From positions 168,384,430 through 168,448,429 of the forward strand of contig JALIGW010000002.1 in the NCBI GenBank assembly GCA_023053685.1: a stretch of DNA of 64,000 nucleotides, written 5' to 3'. Below the pieces are notes generated by a model. That model was not told the origin of the DNA. It made no database searches and saw only the letters and a program-made list of their open reading frames with translations. This stretch comes from Diadophis punctatus similis (taxonomy: Eukaryota; Chordata; Lepidosauria; Squamata; Dipsadidae). The translations under genes and the position numbers were made by a program. Below are positions 33,643 to 46,525 of this stretch, one piece after another (the first letter of the stretch is position 1; every line of letters starts with the position of its first letter).

Positions 33643-35680
33643 CTTAATCTTTCATGTTTCTATTAGATACATGCTTCATTGTACTTTTATGTTTAAATGG
33701 TTGGTTGTTCATGCTGCTTTATCTATTTATATTATTTTTAATACCATCTAAAATGCTACTTTATATGTGAATTGCTATCTCTATAGGTGAACGGATAGAA
33801 TTATTATTATTACTCTTCATAATAGCAATCAGATGCCTATTCAACCTTGTATAAAAACAGCTTTTTTCATCTGGGAGCCTTTTGGTATTAATAGACAAGC
33901 ATACGAAGACTTTCCCAATGATTCAGTGCCATATAAAATATAATTGATGGTATTACTCTTTGGACATGAATATTCCCCGAAGAGGAACCACAAATTACAT
34001 TGTTTTCAGAATTATTTATTTACCCAACAGCTAAGCAATTTATTGTTGCTTAGTTACAAGCAGACTTTTACTAGCATGCTAAAAATGACAAAGTGATTTA
34101 TTTACAGGAAGTAAGGGTGTGGAAATGAGAGAGTGAGATGGTTAACAGAACCATGTTTGTTTTCCCCATGAGCTTTGACCACGTAGGTGAAGCACAAATG
34201 AAACTAAGAATAGGAATATGTCAGGCAACAATTTACTAGCAAATTGGGAATATAACCTTGGCCATTTAAGCACCTCTATATTTCTTTCTAAAACTAAATT
34301 TAAGCTACCTATCTATAGGTATCTGTCGGGGGGAGGAAGGGGAGGGAAGAGGTAATTGCTTACTTTGAGTACTGAAATTATCAATTTCTGTCAGATTTCA
34401 ATTGGATTGATACAATCCTCAAAGATAATAAAATAATAAAATAGAGGTACTAATATAAGAAATGATGATATTAGTTTCAGATGTTCTAGTTAATAGTTCT
34501 ATGTAATTTAGGTAACTCACATTAGTGTAGTGTCTTGGAAGCCCAATCATGCACCATATTTAATGTGTTTTATCATTACTGGATAGAGCAACAATAACAA
34601 CATCTAGGAGGATTTTAAATGACATTTCCCCCCCTAGCAATCTGAACTCCTGGAATGAGTTGTCTCTAAAATGGTATTGTTATTTGAACTGGAGGGAGGG
34701 AAGGAAAACTATAATTTGTACAAATTGTACAAATTCATTCCATTCATGATTTATTTCAATAACAGTACAGTAGCTGCAAAGATCTTGTATCTTTCCACCA
34801 CTAAATCATCCATAGACAAGCTTATGGTTCCTTATAGTATCTAAAATTGTGCCAGGGTGTTTTCTCATCTTTTTCTTTTCTCAAGAGCATAATAATTCTT
34901 TTCACGTTTTTATTGCATTCCATTAAATTCAACTGCGGGTTTTATGCACCAAATGCTGCTTTAAAGATTCACTATTTACACCATGAATTTTGTTTAATTT
35001 TTATCTTTTTAATGGAAAAATTAAGCTTAACAACTGAAATTCAATTAGTTTAGAGCAGTTTTTTTAAATTGAAACAGTTTAGGTTTATATTTCCTAATCC
35101 TTTCAAACAAAGCTTAGATGCAGTGCTAGAGGGTGGGGGGTTTTTGGGGGGGGGAAAGAGGGGAAGTAAAAAAAAACCCTGCCATTTTCAAACACACACA
35201 CAGTTTATAATAGAACAGATTCTTAAAACTTGCTGACCCTTCCTTAGTTTTCTAGGGAGTTATTGTTTTAGTTATCTCAAACTAAAACCTATCATAGTTT
35301 TTCTCTTCACTGTCCAGGTCTGCTATTTCCTGTTTCTAGCTTTCTCAGTCTCTCGCTCATGGTCTCATTGTCTGATAAATATTCTAAAGAATAAAAGTGT
35401 CCAGCCAGCCAAAACCTTTGTTACTTTGTTAAATCACTGGCTTCAAATTAGTTTATTCATAACCAGCTCTCCTTATGACAGAGTGAGACCAAATCAAAGC
35501 TGCAAAAAGGATGCATTCTTTATCTACTAGTCAAACTATCAGGCTAACAAAATAAAATACTGGCTATATCCAAATGACCATTAGTAGGCAGCAAAGAGTT
35601 AGAATTTCCAGTATTTCTTGTCCTCTTCTGGCTGTTTGGATTTTTGCAAGGGAGATATGATAAGCTCCCTTTTTTTAGCT
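33643..35680. other. Intron 3 segment, no recognised feature
   Basis: AT-rich non-coding sequence with poly-G/poly-A patches at about 35131-35177. Confidence 0.5.
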
Positions 35681-35893
35681 GCTTTCGAATCAGTCTTGAT
35701 TACTGCTGATTGCCTGGACTAGTCTATGAAGTTCTCTTGTCAAGATTTCAGAAGTGGTTTGACATTGCTTTCTTGGGCTAAAACAGAATGACTGGCCCAA
35801 GGCCACCCAGTGGTCTTTGTGCCTAAGGCAGGGCTAGAACTCATGGGCTCCTGGTGATTAGCCTGATGCCTTAACCATGGCACCAAACTGGTT
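35681..35893 (-). mobile_element. Sauria-type SINE, minus strand
   Basis: Reverse complement reads a tRNA-like head ('atggttaaggcatcaggct', B-box-like GAGTTCTAGCC), then the conserved 'gccaccagtc'-type body ('ctgggtggccttgggccagtc') and 'ttcgaaatcttgacaagag'. Diverged copy. Confidence 0.7.
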
Positions 35894-36155
35894 TTCACAG
35901 GCGTAATGTTGTACAGTAGGCATATTTTGTTGCCATTGCTTAGTGGATAGAATAAATAATATGGGATTTCATCAGCGTAATGGCAACACGAATAAATGAG
36001 TACAGGGCAGCTATTTCAAGCAGTTCAGCACTGAAGCCAATTTACTCAGACAAATGATAGATTACTTTGGAATTGTTAAATGAGGCTAGTTGGGATGCAC
36101 CAACTTCCCATACTGATCAGAGGGTTAAATTTGATGGTCTAGATTTTGATATGCT
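35894..36155. other. Short intron segment, no recognised feature
   Basis: Non-coding sequence between a SINE and a microsatellite. Confidence 0.5.
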
Positions 36156-36234
36156 GAATGAATGAATGAATGAATGAATGAATGAATGAATGAATGAATG
36201 AATGAATGAACGGATGAGTGAGTGAGTGAGTGAG
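36156..36234. repeat. (GAAT)n then (GAGT)n microsatellite
   Basis: About 13 GAAT units followed by GGATGAGTGAGTGAGTGAG, a unit-to-unit transition. Confidence 0.95.
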
Positions 36235-36614
36235 TTAGATTTGGGCCAAGATAAATGAAGAGAAATCACAAAAAGGAATCCTGAGTAAAAAGAATGTAAA
36301 AAGAAAGCAAATATCCCATTCTTTTATAAGCACCATATGGTTATGTTTTGACTAAAAGTCTATAAGAGAAAAAACCTAAGAAAATTTATATTAATGATCT
36401 CTTTTCTTCAATGGCCTGAAGATTATTATATACTCTAGGGGAGTGATGAGACTTTCACTCTCCTCTCCCATAAGACCTTACATATTTTCAAACTAATAAT
36501 AATTGCCCTTATTTACCACTTTAAAATGTTTAGAACACTTTATATACACACATCATTATTGTTATTGTAACTGCAAGATAAATATTAGAATCAATAGAAG
36601 AGAATATGTGTACC

Positions 36615-36900
36615 TCAGGGCTGAACTGTGGAGACCTTGGTGCTCTCTGAGTTTGGTTGTTTTCCTGCAGGCATTTTGTTACCAGATCATATAATATCTT
36701 CAATGCTAGAAGGGAGTCGGGTTTGCCCTCTATTTATATGCAGTGTCTTGCCCTGTCTGTGTTAGTACAGGTGTTGTTTTCTTCTTGAAAAGTTCCTTGA
36801 CTGGACGCTCTCAGAATCACTTCTCTACAACACTAGGTGGCTCACTCCAATCTGGGAATCTATAATTTCTAGACACCAGGGGGTGAGTCAGTAACACTGG
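36615..36900 (-). repeat. Reversed copy of the dispersed repeat at 27241-27475
   Basis: Contains 'accttggtgctctctgagtttggttgttttc' in pieces, the reverse of the 27.4-kb repeat, then 'gaagggagtcgggtttgccc' and 'gtgtcttgccctgtctgtg'. The CTGATGA motif is mutated here. Confidence 0.55.
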
Positions 36901-37596
36901 AGAGCAATTTCTAATCCATCAAGTGTAGTTGCGATCTCTTTCTAAACAATCTAAATTTCCTAAACTTGAAAAAAAGCACTAGACAACCTATGACCATTGG
37001 GTCTTCTTTGTCAATATTTTCTTACTTAAAGAGATAAATAGAATGGCCATGGGTGGGCACAAAAGCAATGGGAATGCAATCTCTTGCTGGTTTCCCTATT
37101 GATTTTGCTTGTGGAAACTGTTAGAGAACATCACATGATTGTGGTGCTGCTGCAGTGCCCAATATTTTGCAAATACAACTGGTCTGGAGATTCTTGAAAT
37201 TTCAACTCCATGGATGTAACAGACCCTAAATTATGTATGCATTCTTTAAGTTAAAGTTTTTGACATATCTCAATTCAAAAATTGTTGCCCCACAATGCCC
37301 TATTTTGGCTATTTGAAAGTTATAAACAGATAAGAAAGTTTTAGTAGTATATAGATATTAAATTATGCTAGTCACAACACGCTTCACAATCCATTTGTAG
37401 GCTACCATGTCTTGCAAGACAACAATTTACATAAAAGATATATACTGTGTTTGTTTATGCTGCATGCAAAACCAATAGGTGATAAGAAATATTGCCTCTA
37501 CCTAGAAAAATTTAAAAACTCCACAGAAATATTTTAAGTACTGTAGTGATTTTATTCTAATGCCTGCTCAAAAGCAAAGAAACACACGCTTCAACA
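36901..37596. other. Intron 3 segment, no recognised feature
   Basis: AT-rich non-coding sequence. Confidence 0.5.
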
Positions 37597-37604
37597 GCCT
37601 ATAA

Positions 37605-37814
37605 CAGTGATGGTGAACCTATGGCACGCGTGCCAGAAGTAGCATGCAGAGCCATCTCTCCAGGCACGCCAGCTGTCACCCATTTCTCTTCTGGATTCCG
37701 GCGCTCCCATGCATGCACGCCGGGGAGCTGCTCTTCTAGTTTCTGGTGCTCCCCCCCCGCATGCACACGTGCTCCCGTTTTGGCACTCAGTGCCGAAAAG
37801 TTTCGCCAACACTG
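37605..37814. mobile_element. hAT MITE, 210 bp, ends CAGTGATGGTGAACCT
   Basis: Exact 8-bp duplication GCCTATAA (37597-37604, 37815-37822). It is the shortest copy of the GGCGAACCT family here and shows the family without internal repeat expansion. Confidence 0.96.
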
Positions 37815-37822
37815 GCCTATAA

Positions 37823-38986
37823 ATACTTGCAAGTTAATTACAGCAAGCAGTAAATAACAGCAACTTTCCAACCACTTAATCTAGTTTGCAAATAGCAAAA
37901 TAACTTGTGAAAGTTACTCTTCAGTATCTCCTAAACTTTTAATTTGCCTGACATGTAAAAAAAAAAGCAGGCATAAATCTATTCTAGTTGATGACTGCAA
38001 ATATACCAGTGATTTGTGAAATAAGGTCTCCTTTGAGTTGAACCTGATTCCTGCTTTGTTGTGAAAATGGTTTGCCACTATCTCTTTTTAGGATTTTTGT
38101 TTTCATTTTCCAATTCCAGTCCCTGTTTTCCCATCCAAATACCAACTGGATCTGTTTAGCTTCTTCCAAATTAGTCAAGGTTCTTTCAGCTGCTCTTGCA
38201 ATCTGAGGAATACTTCTATTGGTTGGAATCTATATCAGATATCATAGAGACTGCTGCTATGGCAGGAATAAGTGTTGTGATATAGGCAGGCATTATTTTG
38301 GCCCACTATCCAGTCACACAGTTAATTTCCTTTTTAAAAATAAATTGCAAATATGTTTTATAATGGCAAGAATAAAAACTAATGTGCATTCTCCCTCAGA
38401 AATATATTTGGCAGTAAGAATTCATGCATTTGTTTCCAATAGACTGTCCCCCCATATGGATAGTTTTGGAAAACATCAACATCTTTTGGAAACAGTTTTT
38501 AGAATAAATTGCTGCAGCTGATTAATTAGGCAAACACAGCCAAGAAATGGGGAAAAATACAGACAGCATCACCATGCTTCTCCAATAAGCCCAGATTAAG
38601 GATGCGCACACCACATTTGCCCTACAGAAGATGCTATTTCAGATAAAGATTGAAATAATGTTAATTCATATATCTACTTTATGTAATAATATCTTTACCT
38701 TGCCTTTCCAACAAACAGGATACTCAAGGAAATAGTATCCTTGAGAACTATTTTATGATAAAATAATTCAGAATAGCATTAAATTATATGCCTGTTAACT
38801 GGAGTTGACCTGCATGGAAAAGAGGGCAAATGATGGGCAGGTTCTTACAAAAAAAAATAGCCTTTCACTATCTTGCTCTCATTATAAGAAATGGTGGCCC
38901 CAATTCTGAAAGTACTGAAAGGAACTAGCTTTCTGCAATAAGTATTTTTTTCATCACTTTTTTAGTTGTGTCTGATTCTCAGAGAG
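37823..38986. other. Intron 3 segment, no recognised feature
   Basis: AT-rich non-coding sequence. Confidence 0.5.
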
Positions 38987-39160
38987 TAGCAATAGCACTT
39001 AGACTTATATACCACTTCATAGTGCTTTACAGCACTCCCTAAGCAGATTTCAGAGTCAGCATTTTGCCTCCAACAATCTGAGTCCCCATTTTACTGATCT
39101 CGGAAAGATGGAAGGCTGAGTCAACCTTGAGCCGGTCAGGATTGAACTGCTGGCTCTTGT
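38987..39160 (-). mobile_element. tRNA-derived SINE, minus strand, truncated head
   Basis: The 3' part 'tagcaatagcacttagacttatata' and the body to 'gccggtcaggattgaactgct' are present; the tRNA-like 5' 60 bp are missing. Confidence 0.85.
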
Positions 39161-39472
39161 AATAAGTACTATATTAGGACTTTGCAAATCTTTGCTATTT
39201 TTATCAGCAACTTTTGCAATCTTTTGAGAAAGTCTATCCTATTATTTTGAAGCCTAGCACACAACAGCATCTTTACAATTGCTCTGGTATTGTGCTGATG
39301 CAATGGTGGCAGGGAACAGCTTCTTCAGTGTCATCTACTATTATACAGACCCTAAAACGTAGAGTACCGTATGTTCCGGCGTATAAGACGACTGGGCGTA
39401 TAAGACGACCCCCAACTTTTCCAGTTAAAATATAGAGTTTGGGATATACTCGCCGTATAAGACTACCCCTCC

Positions 39473-39785
<313 letters not shown>

Positions 39786-39789
39786 TCTG

Positions 39790-40200
39790 AAGAAGCACAA
39801 TCAGGAATGGTCTTTGTGGATGGGTAGCAGCCAAGGCACCGCACTTGCAAAAGGGGAACACAGTGAAAAGGCTAAGATATGCTGAGGCTCAAAAAAATTG
39901 GACTAATGATCAGTGGAAAAGAGTATTATGGAATGATGAACCCAAGTTTGAAATTTTTGGATCCAATTTGTTGAAACCCTATGTGAGAAGAGTTGGAGAG
40001 AGATGGACAAATGAGTGTTTGTCGTCTTCAAGGGAACATGGTGGAGTGTCTGACCTGTTTGGGGCTGCATTTCTGCCAGTGATGTTGGCAATATTGATGG
40101 GATCATGAATGCTGAAAAGTACAGATAGGTTTTAATTCATCATGCCATTCCTTCTGGAAAGTGCCTGAATGGGAAGGGAATGGGTTCCTTTCTTGTGAAT
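39790..40200 (+). pseudogene. Tc1-like transposase remnant
   Basis: The frame gives RLRYAEAQKNWTNDQWKRVL, then WNDEPKFEIFG, YVRR-VGERW, NECL and, after a frameshift at about 40060, NAEKYRQVLIHHAIPS. These are the catalytic-core blocks of Tc1 transposases (the VLWSDE-type Asp motif). The N-terminal DNA-binding part and the end of the DDE core are missing and the frame is broken, so it is dead. Confidence 0.85.
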
Positions 40201-40290
40201 AAACAAGCAAAAGGCTTATTTAATAGGCCTTTTGGATTTCTTTATAAAGGAGCCATTCCACTTTTTCCTCTTGTTATTTTTGCTTTAAAG

Positions 40291-40425
40291 CAGGGGTCCC
40301 CGAACTTGGCAACTTTAAGACTTGTGGACTTCAATTCCCAGAATTCTCCAGCCAGCATAGCTGGCTGGAGCATTCTGAGAGCTGAAGTCCACAAGTCTTA
40401 GAGTTGCCAAGTTTGAAGACCTCTG
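40291..40425. mobile_element. Palindromic hAT MITE, 135 bp
   Basis: Ends CAGGGGTCCCCGAACTTGG / CCAAGTTTGAAGACCTCTG, exact 8-bp duplication CTTTAAAG (40283-40290, 40426-40433). The two halves are reverse complements through 'acttgtggacttcaattccc', so the whole element folds as a hairpin. Confidence 0.96.
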
Positions 40426-40454
40426 CTTTAAAGGCATGTTTTGCAGCAGTAGAG

Positions 40455-40985
40455 TTCCTAAATTACGAGCAAGCTGTCAACAGAAATCCTGATTTCTACA
40501 TTGCTCAGCAGCGCCTCAGCCCCCTCCCCGCAGTGGCTTCAACGAAGAGGTTAAGGGCAGAGAGTTTTTATGCCTAGAGGGGAGGTAGGAAAGGGGAAAG
40601 AGGGGGTTGGGAACCAAGTTTCCTTTCCCTCCTGTCCCCCTTAGTGGTCTCCCAACGTCTTTTACACCAAGTGCTGTGGACGCTGCGAGTGGGGGAGGGG
40701 ACCAGGGGGGGCACGGGGGAGGAGGGGGAATCTCCAGGTGCAGGAGGAAAGGAGAGCGAGGTGAAGTTTCCCCAGTTGCGCCCCCTCCCCTTCCGAGTCT
40801 CCGCCTTTCCTTGCAAGGTTTTCTGCTCCGTGGGAACTGCTGCGCCGCCGCTTCTCCTCAGTTGCTGCATCTGATAACAGCTCTCTGATCCCCTTAAAAT
40901 CCTCCCTACGAGCCCCCCTTTCCCCCCCGAAGTCCAACATTTGGTGCAGCCCGGCTCCCAGTGGGAGGCCGCCTGATGTTAAGAC
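40455..40985. other. GC-rich block of unknown origin inside composite element
   Basis: About 530 bp, much richer in G and C than the surroundings, with G runs (GGGGGAGGGG) on one part and C runs on the other. I could not match either strand to a protein I know. It could be captured 5' UTR/promoter DNA of a host gene, or degenerate simple repeat. Confidence 0.4.
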
Positions 40986-41183
40986 AATACCCGGCGTATA
41001 AGACGACCCCCAACTTTTGAGAAGATTTTCCTGGGTTAAAAAGTCGTCTTATACGCCAGAACATACGGTATGTTTGACTCCAAGTTTTCTTCTGTTATAT
41101 CTCAATACTTTACTGCTTTAAGCAACTCAAGAAATCAAGATTTGTGAGAAAAGCATAGAAACAACGATGTTTTCTGTCTAAAC

Positions 41184-41633
41184 CAGCGAGGGCAAAAGCT
41201 TTCGGCACCAAGTAGCCAAACTGGAATGCCTGTGCATGTGTGTGAATATGCGTGCGGGCCAGAGCACCAAAAAGACGAAGACCAGCTGGCCTTTCGGAGT
41301 TCTGGCAGACACATGCATGCCAGCCAGCTGGTCTTTGCGCTTACCGGAGCACTGGAAACCCAAAGACCAGCTGGCCGGCATGCACATGCCTGTTTTTGGC
41401 TGTTTTTTGGGCCATTTTCAGGCCATTTTTCAGGCAGTTTTTAGGCCTAAAAGGGCCTATCTTTTGGCCATTTTGGGGGCCATTTTCAGGCCATTTTTGG
41501 GCGCTCCGGCAGCCACAAAGAGCAGCTGGCTGGTGTGCATGCATGCACCGGAAACCAGAAGAGCAGCTGGCGATGCCGCATGTGCCCACAGAGATGACTC
41601 TGCGTGCCACCTCTGGCACACATGCCATCATGG
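41184..41633. mobile_element. hAT-type element, worn ends, exact target duplication
   Basis: Exact 8-bp duplication GTCTAAAC (41176-41183, 41634-41641). Ends CAGCGAGGGC and GCCATCATGG are worn relatives of the CAGTGATGGC family. The interior has GGCCATTTT tandem-like repeats (41410-41500) and 'gaccagctggc' repeats. Confidence 0.85.
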
Positions 41634-41641
41634 GTCTAAAC

Positions 41642-42464
41642 CATATCACCACTTCACAGATGTTCCAGAATTTCAACATTTCATTTTAGAATTAGTCCAT
41701 GGGCAATCATGAACTACCACACAAGCTAAATCAGAAGTATATATAATCCATTCCAAGAAGTTGACAAATGGGATCTAAACTGGTAGGAAATCTCTCCTGC
41801 TAGTTAAGGATATTGGTGGCAAAACAGCTTTCTCTCCCAGAGCACCAAGAGTAGGATACTAATGAAGTAATATCCTTTACTTGCTCATTTTCTGATCTGG
41901 CTGCTGCATCTATGTTGCGTTGGCTTTTTTTGTTTTACGTTATGCTAACTAGGAAATATATTCTCTAGCATTATAATTTTCATACAAAGTCAAATACAAC
42001 TGATTTTGAATGGGAAATATACTTCACTACAACAAGTAGACTTTATAGACTGTTGCCACTGTATGCAGAGTCTCTATGGGCTGTTGCTATGAAAGGTTAG
42101 TGAAAGTGTGATACACTTACCTAGCCCATATATGGGCAGCATGAAATGTAAAGATCAATTTTTTATAAACATCAACATACCACACTATCCAAACAGACAT
42201 TTAGACATTACAGTTGAATCTAAAAATACTCTGGAAGTATATCTACAGGATACTAAAAGAAGGCTCCGATTCCAAGCAAATGAACAAACCTTTTTTAAAA
42301 ACTAGAAAAGAAACCATAGTTTAAATCCCTTTAGTACTGGATCTATCTAGTACTCCTCCTTACTTATGTGTTCCCCCAACAAGCCCTCAACAGAAATAAA
42401 GCTTACCAACCTCTTTTTAAGTTAGTCTTTGCTATAAAACTCTGTAGGTTATTTCAAATATATC
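41642..42464. other. Intron 3 segment, no recognised feature
   Basis: AT-rich non-coding sequence. Confidence 0.5.
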
Positions 42465-42472
42465 ACAGAATA

Positions 42473-42895
42473 TAGGGGTGGGTTCCTCTTACCTGGCTAC
42501 TGGTGCTCTGCGCATGCAACATCATATTTTGTGTGTGCGCGCGCTCACTATGCATGCACATCCCCTTGCGCGATTTTGCTTCCGTGCATGCGCAGGAAGC
42601 AAAAAATCACTGAAATCTTGTGAGGGGACGCGCGCGCGATTTCGGCAATTTTTTGCTTCCGCGCATGCGCGGAAGCAAAAAATCGCCAAAATCTCTCACG
42701 TGCAAGCATCCCCTCATGAGATTTTGCTTCCGCATATGTGCAGGAAGCAAAAAAGGCCAAAAATTCGGGGGGAAAAGATGGCGCCGCACAATGAACCGGC
42801 AAAGACGGCACCGGAACCGTTGTGCGCAAATTGCGCAATTGGCGGGTCCCTACCGGAACGGCACACTGGACTACACCGGTAGGAACCCACCACTG
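42473..42895. mobile_element. hAT-type element with GCGCATGCGC palindromes
   Basis: Begins TAGGGGTGGGTTCC and ends GGAACCCACCACTG, flanks ACAGAATA/ATAGAATG (6 of 8). The inside repeats a hairpin unit 'gcttccgcgcatgcgcggaagc' in variants at about 42575-42602, 42655-42678 and 42726-42750. It sits only 230 bp from the exon 3 donor. Confidence 0.85.
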
Positions 42896-43125
42896 ATAGA
42901 ATGGCAGTAAACATAAATAAAATACAAACAGTAAAGATAGAATGATAGAATGGCAGTAAACATAAAATACAAACAGTAAAGGATATTGCATACTTAAATA
43001 TACAAAAGATCCAGAAAGCAACATATTTTTCTGATGTCCTAAGTATGCATTTAATGTTCAACTATATTGAGGAAGATTTATTTCCTATTTTAAAAAATGA
43101 TTTAAATTATGTAAAGATCACATAC

Positions 43126-43210
43126 CTGTGGTTCAGGTTCTACACTGACACGATAAGCTTGTGCTTTTCCATCTTCTACAGTATTAGGTGACCAAACCTT
43201 GCCTTCAGCC
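43126..43210 (-). CDS. PDLIM4: PDLIM4 exon 3: region just after the PDZ domain
   Basis: The exon is only 85 bp. It has acceptor TTGCAG and donor GTATGTG, and its first base completes the Arg codon begun by exon 2 (AG|G). It encodes 28 residues, AEGKVW followed by an EDGKAQAYRV-type block and an acidic end PEPQ. The equivalent in mammalian PDLIM4 is PEGRSW, DDSKAQAHRI and PEIQ, so order and spacing are the same. This piece follows the last beta strand of the PDZ domain. It is isolated: about 15.9 kb of intron 2 on one side and 33.7 kb of intron 3 on the other. Confidence 0.92.
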
Positions 43211-43379
43211 CTGCAATGGAAAATTAAGAATTATATATACAATGTACTGTAGATTGTTAGTAAACCTGAATATAATTTTTATACATTTCCAAGAATCCAG
43301 AAACCTGGATGAATCAAAAACATCATTTACTTATTTTTTCCTTTCCTGTTATATTCTTTTCATACTGATAAGTAAACTT
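43211..43379. other. Start of intron 2 next to exon 3
   Basis: Short AT-rich sequence upstream of the exon 3 acceptor in the sense of the gene. Confidence 0.5.
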
Positions 43380-44800
43380 TCATCCATCTATCCATCCATC
43401 CATCCACTCAGTCAATCAATGTATATGGTGTCCATTTCAAATTCATGACTCTGGGCAGCTAAACAACAGTTAAAAGCACCATGAAAGGCCTAATAATACA
43501 AAAACAATACACCCATAATCAGCTGCTGAGATAAAAAAAAGAAAAAGAAAAAAGCCATCAGCAAATCAATGTAAGCATTGCATGGCCTCTACCACAGATC
43601 CAAGCTTGGTGACACAACCACTTCTTTAAGGTCTTACAAAAGGCCATCAGGGTCAGAAGCAATCAAATCTTTGGGCCAGGAGCAGGGGACAGGGAGAGAT
43701 GTTGTTCCAAAGAGACGGCACCATGACAGAAGCCTCTGCTAGATTGCATTTCCTAATGGATCTGACTCAGAGCATGCTTCATGTACCAGACCTATTAGGA
43801 TGGAGAGGGAGAGGTGGTTCCTCACATAATCTGACTTCATGCCATGGAGGGCTTTATTGGTAACTATCAGCACCTTCATTTGAACCCAGAAGCACACCAA
43901 CAACTTGCAGAGCAGAGATGTAGCATGTGCTGATCAAGGAGTACACATTGCTGCATTTTGTACCACACACAGCTTCTGAATGCTTCAATGGCTGCCCCAG
44001 TAAAATGCATGGCAATAATCTATTTGGGAGGTGACTGATGCAGGAGTGATTGTGAGCAGATCTTCTGCTCTAGAAATGGGCACATGTGACAAACAACATG
44101 AAACTGTACAAAGGCCTGGTTACACAGCTACCTGTTCCTTAAATCCAGGAGATCGCCCAGATGGCACACCAATTCTGTTTGAAAAAGTACAGTCACCTTC
44201 AAAATTAAAGTTGAAAAGTCCCTAGAACCAGGATGCCCTAATACCCAAGACCACTTAGTCTTGCTAGGGTTGAAGCTTGTTGTTTCTCATCCAAACCTCC
44301 ATAGTTTCCAGACACTAAACCGAATTTCCACTGCATCACATGGGCAGTCAGAGGTGGAGATGGATACCATCGGCATGCCTCTGAATGACTTCACAAAGTG
44401 GCTTCATGGAGATGTTAAATAGGAGCCTAGCAAGTACCAAGCCTTGCAGAACCCTGCAAAGGAGTGACTGCAGGCTGGACCTCTCCCTACCATCAACACT
44501 GACTGCCCTGGAGGAAGGAAGAGAACCAGCTCAACACAGCGTCACCCACTCCCAATCTCTAAACCCATCCAGAAGGATACCATTACTGATGTTATCAAAA
44601 CCTGCCAAGAAGTCGAGAAGAGCAAAGATGGATGCACCACTTCCATCCTGCTCCTGCCACATTTTATTTACAGTTGCGATCAATGCCATTTCAGGCCCAT
44701 AGCCAGATCTGAATTCCAACTGAAAAAGGTCCAAATACTCCACTCCCTCCAGCATTTTCTGGAGCTGTTTCACAACCTTTTCTAAAATCAAAACATATTA
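43380..44800 (-). mobile_element. Old L2-type LINE reverse-transcriptase remnant
   Basis: Read on the minus strand, pieces of a non-LTR reverse transcriptase appear: ALLDFLAGFDNISNGILLDG (44600-44720 region) corresponds to motif A, where functional L2-type elements have LLDLSAAFDT-DH-ILL. Further pieces down to 43441 correspond to later RT blocks and the C-terminal region, with a (ATCC)n tail at about 43380-43405. Frameshifts and stops are frequent. It is older than the copies at 5637 and 57290. Confidence 0.75.
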
Positions 44801-44994
44801 TGATTTGCAATTCATTTCATTTGCTTAAGTTTTTTTGTTAAAAAACTGTAATAATAGCATTTTATAGCCTTTAGCGGTTCATTTTGGAGAAAGAAAAAAA
44901 ATATGTTCTATTCGTTTAAAAATTGTCTAGCTTAACTATAGTGTACTAAAATATTGTCCCTTTGCCTCTTTCCATGTTTAACCTAGTCATTACA

Positions 44995-45329
44995 CAGTGG
45001 TGGGATTCAATTTTTTTTACTACCGGTTCTGTGGGCATGGCTTGGCTTGGTGGGCGTGGCTTGGTGGGCGTAGCAGGGGAAGGATACTGTAAAATCTCCA
45101 TTCCCACCCCACTCCAGGGGAAGGATACTGTAAAATCTCCATTCCCACCCCACTCCAGGGGAAGGATACTGCAAAATCCCCATTTCCTCCTGATCAGCTG
45201 GAACTCGGGAGGCAGAAAATAGATGGGGGCGGGGTCAGTCAGAGATGGTATTTATCGGTTCTCCGAACTACTCAAAATTTCCATTACTTGTTCTCCAGAA
45301 CTGGTCAGAACCTGCTGAATACCATTCTG
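44995..45329. mobile_element. hAT-type element, ends CAGTGGTGGGATTCAA
   Basis: About 335 bp with imperfect inverted ends (CCATTCTG at the right) and flanks resembling CATTACAC/CATTACGC. The interior has a direct repeat of about 45 bp: 'ggggaaggatactgtaaaat' occurs twice and a variant once (45074-45182). Confidence 0.75.
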
Positions 45330-46426
45330 CATTACGCTCATGGTAAGGATTTCAAACATATTTGCAAACCGTGGTTAAGAAATCTGGTTTGCTTTAACTA
45401 CTGAGCTACAGTAGTTAAAGCTGACAAGAAGGACAGCAAATTAATATTTGGGAGTGGGGGCAGAAATAAGGAAAAAGCATGAGTACAAAACTAGTAGTAT
45501 CCTATTTCCATTCTTGGCCTTCAATTTAATGCCTTAGCTTATCTTGCCACAAATTAATCTTTGTGGACATCAATATATTAGCAAAAGTAGTCAACTGCTA
45601 TCTCATCAAAACAACATAAATAAGATTTCATAATGTAACTCACTTTTGGTATTTCTATTTTTCATTTTAGGCCGCACATGTCACTTTAGAAAATGTAAAG
45701 CTTCTTGTTCCTACTGTAGAAGGTAATAGTTAACAAATGCAGCTGAGAATCTTTACTTATATTTAATTCCTGATCTGTTAAATACTGAAGTTTAAGTGAA
45801 CTGCTGGCATTAATGACACACGAACTGTTTATAGCATGTAAGGGTTTTAGTCTAGGAAGTTTTTATCTAGGGCTTTTTTTTTTCCTTGTCTAAGTGAAAC
45901 AAGAAAACATTGTGTTTTGAAAGAGTCAATTAATTATACAGGCTACTAAAGCCTTCCATAACTATGATAAGAATGTTGTTCTCAATTTTTACAAGTGTTA
46001 CATTCTGAAGCAAGTTCTACTAAAATCAGTGAGACTAATGTATTTAAAGTTAAGATTAAATAAAGACAGACAATACCAATACAGACGTACAGGCACAACG
46101 CACACACAGAACACAGGAAAATATTACTGTCAATCAGCTGAAATAAGACACCAGAAAGTATTACAGAAATTACAGCCAGATCATCCTGAGATTTTGAAAT
46201 AAGCCCTCACGAACCAAATCCTGATTTGAAAGTGATCATAAAATGTTTGATAATAGCATGTCTTTTAATAGTAAGTTTAATAAAAGGTACAATAATAAAC
46301 TACACAGAAATGTAAAAAAAACCCAATAAAAATAAAAAAGTACAAAAAATATCCCGTCCATATGGCAGAGAAGAGTTATTCAAGATCAAGGATGCTGTGG
46401 AGGTTGAGGAAGGTAATAGTTTTATC
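45330..46426. other. Intron 2 segment, no recognised feature
   Basis: AT-rich non-coding sequence. Confidence 0.5.
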
Positions 46427-46434
46427 CACTAATC

Positions 46435-46517
46435 CAGGGGTCTCCAAACTTGGCAACTGAGGAATTCTGGGAGATGAAGTCCACAAGTCATAAAGTTGCC
46501 AAGTTTGGAGACTCCTG
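46435..46517. mobile_element. Short palindromic hAT MITE, 83 bp
   Basis: Ends CAGGGGTCTCCAAACTTGGC / GCCAAGTTTGGAGACTCCTG; flanks CACTAATC/TACTAATC (7 of 8). A deleted relative of 40291-40425. Confidence 0.93.
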
Positions 46518-46525
46518 TACTAATC

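Noticed and set aside
36156..36234. CRISPR-like regular repeats (also ATCT, GGAA and ATTC arrays)
   Set aside because: Simple 4-bp microsatellites without spacers, in vertebrate DNA.
40607..40940. Gly/Arg/Pro-rich frames on both strands of the GC-rich block
   Set aside because: No recognisable domain, open on both strands, explained by GC composition.
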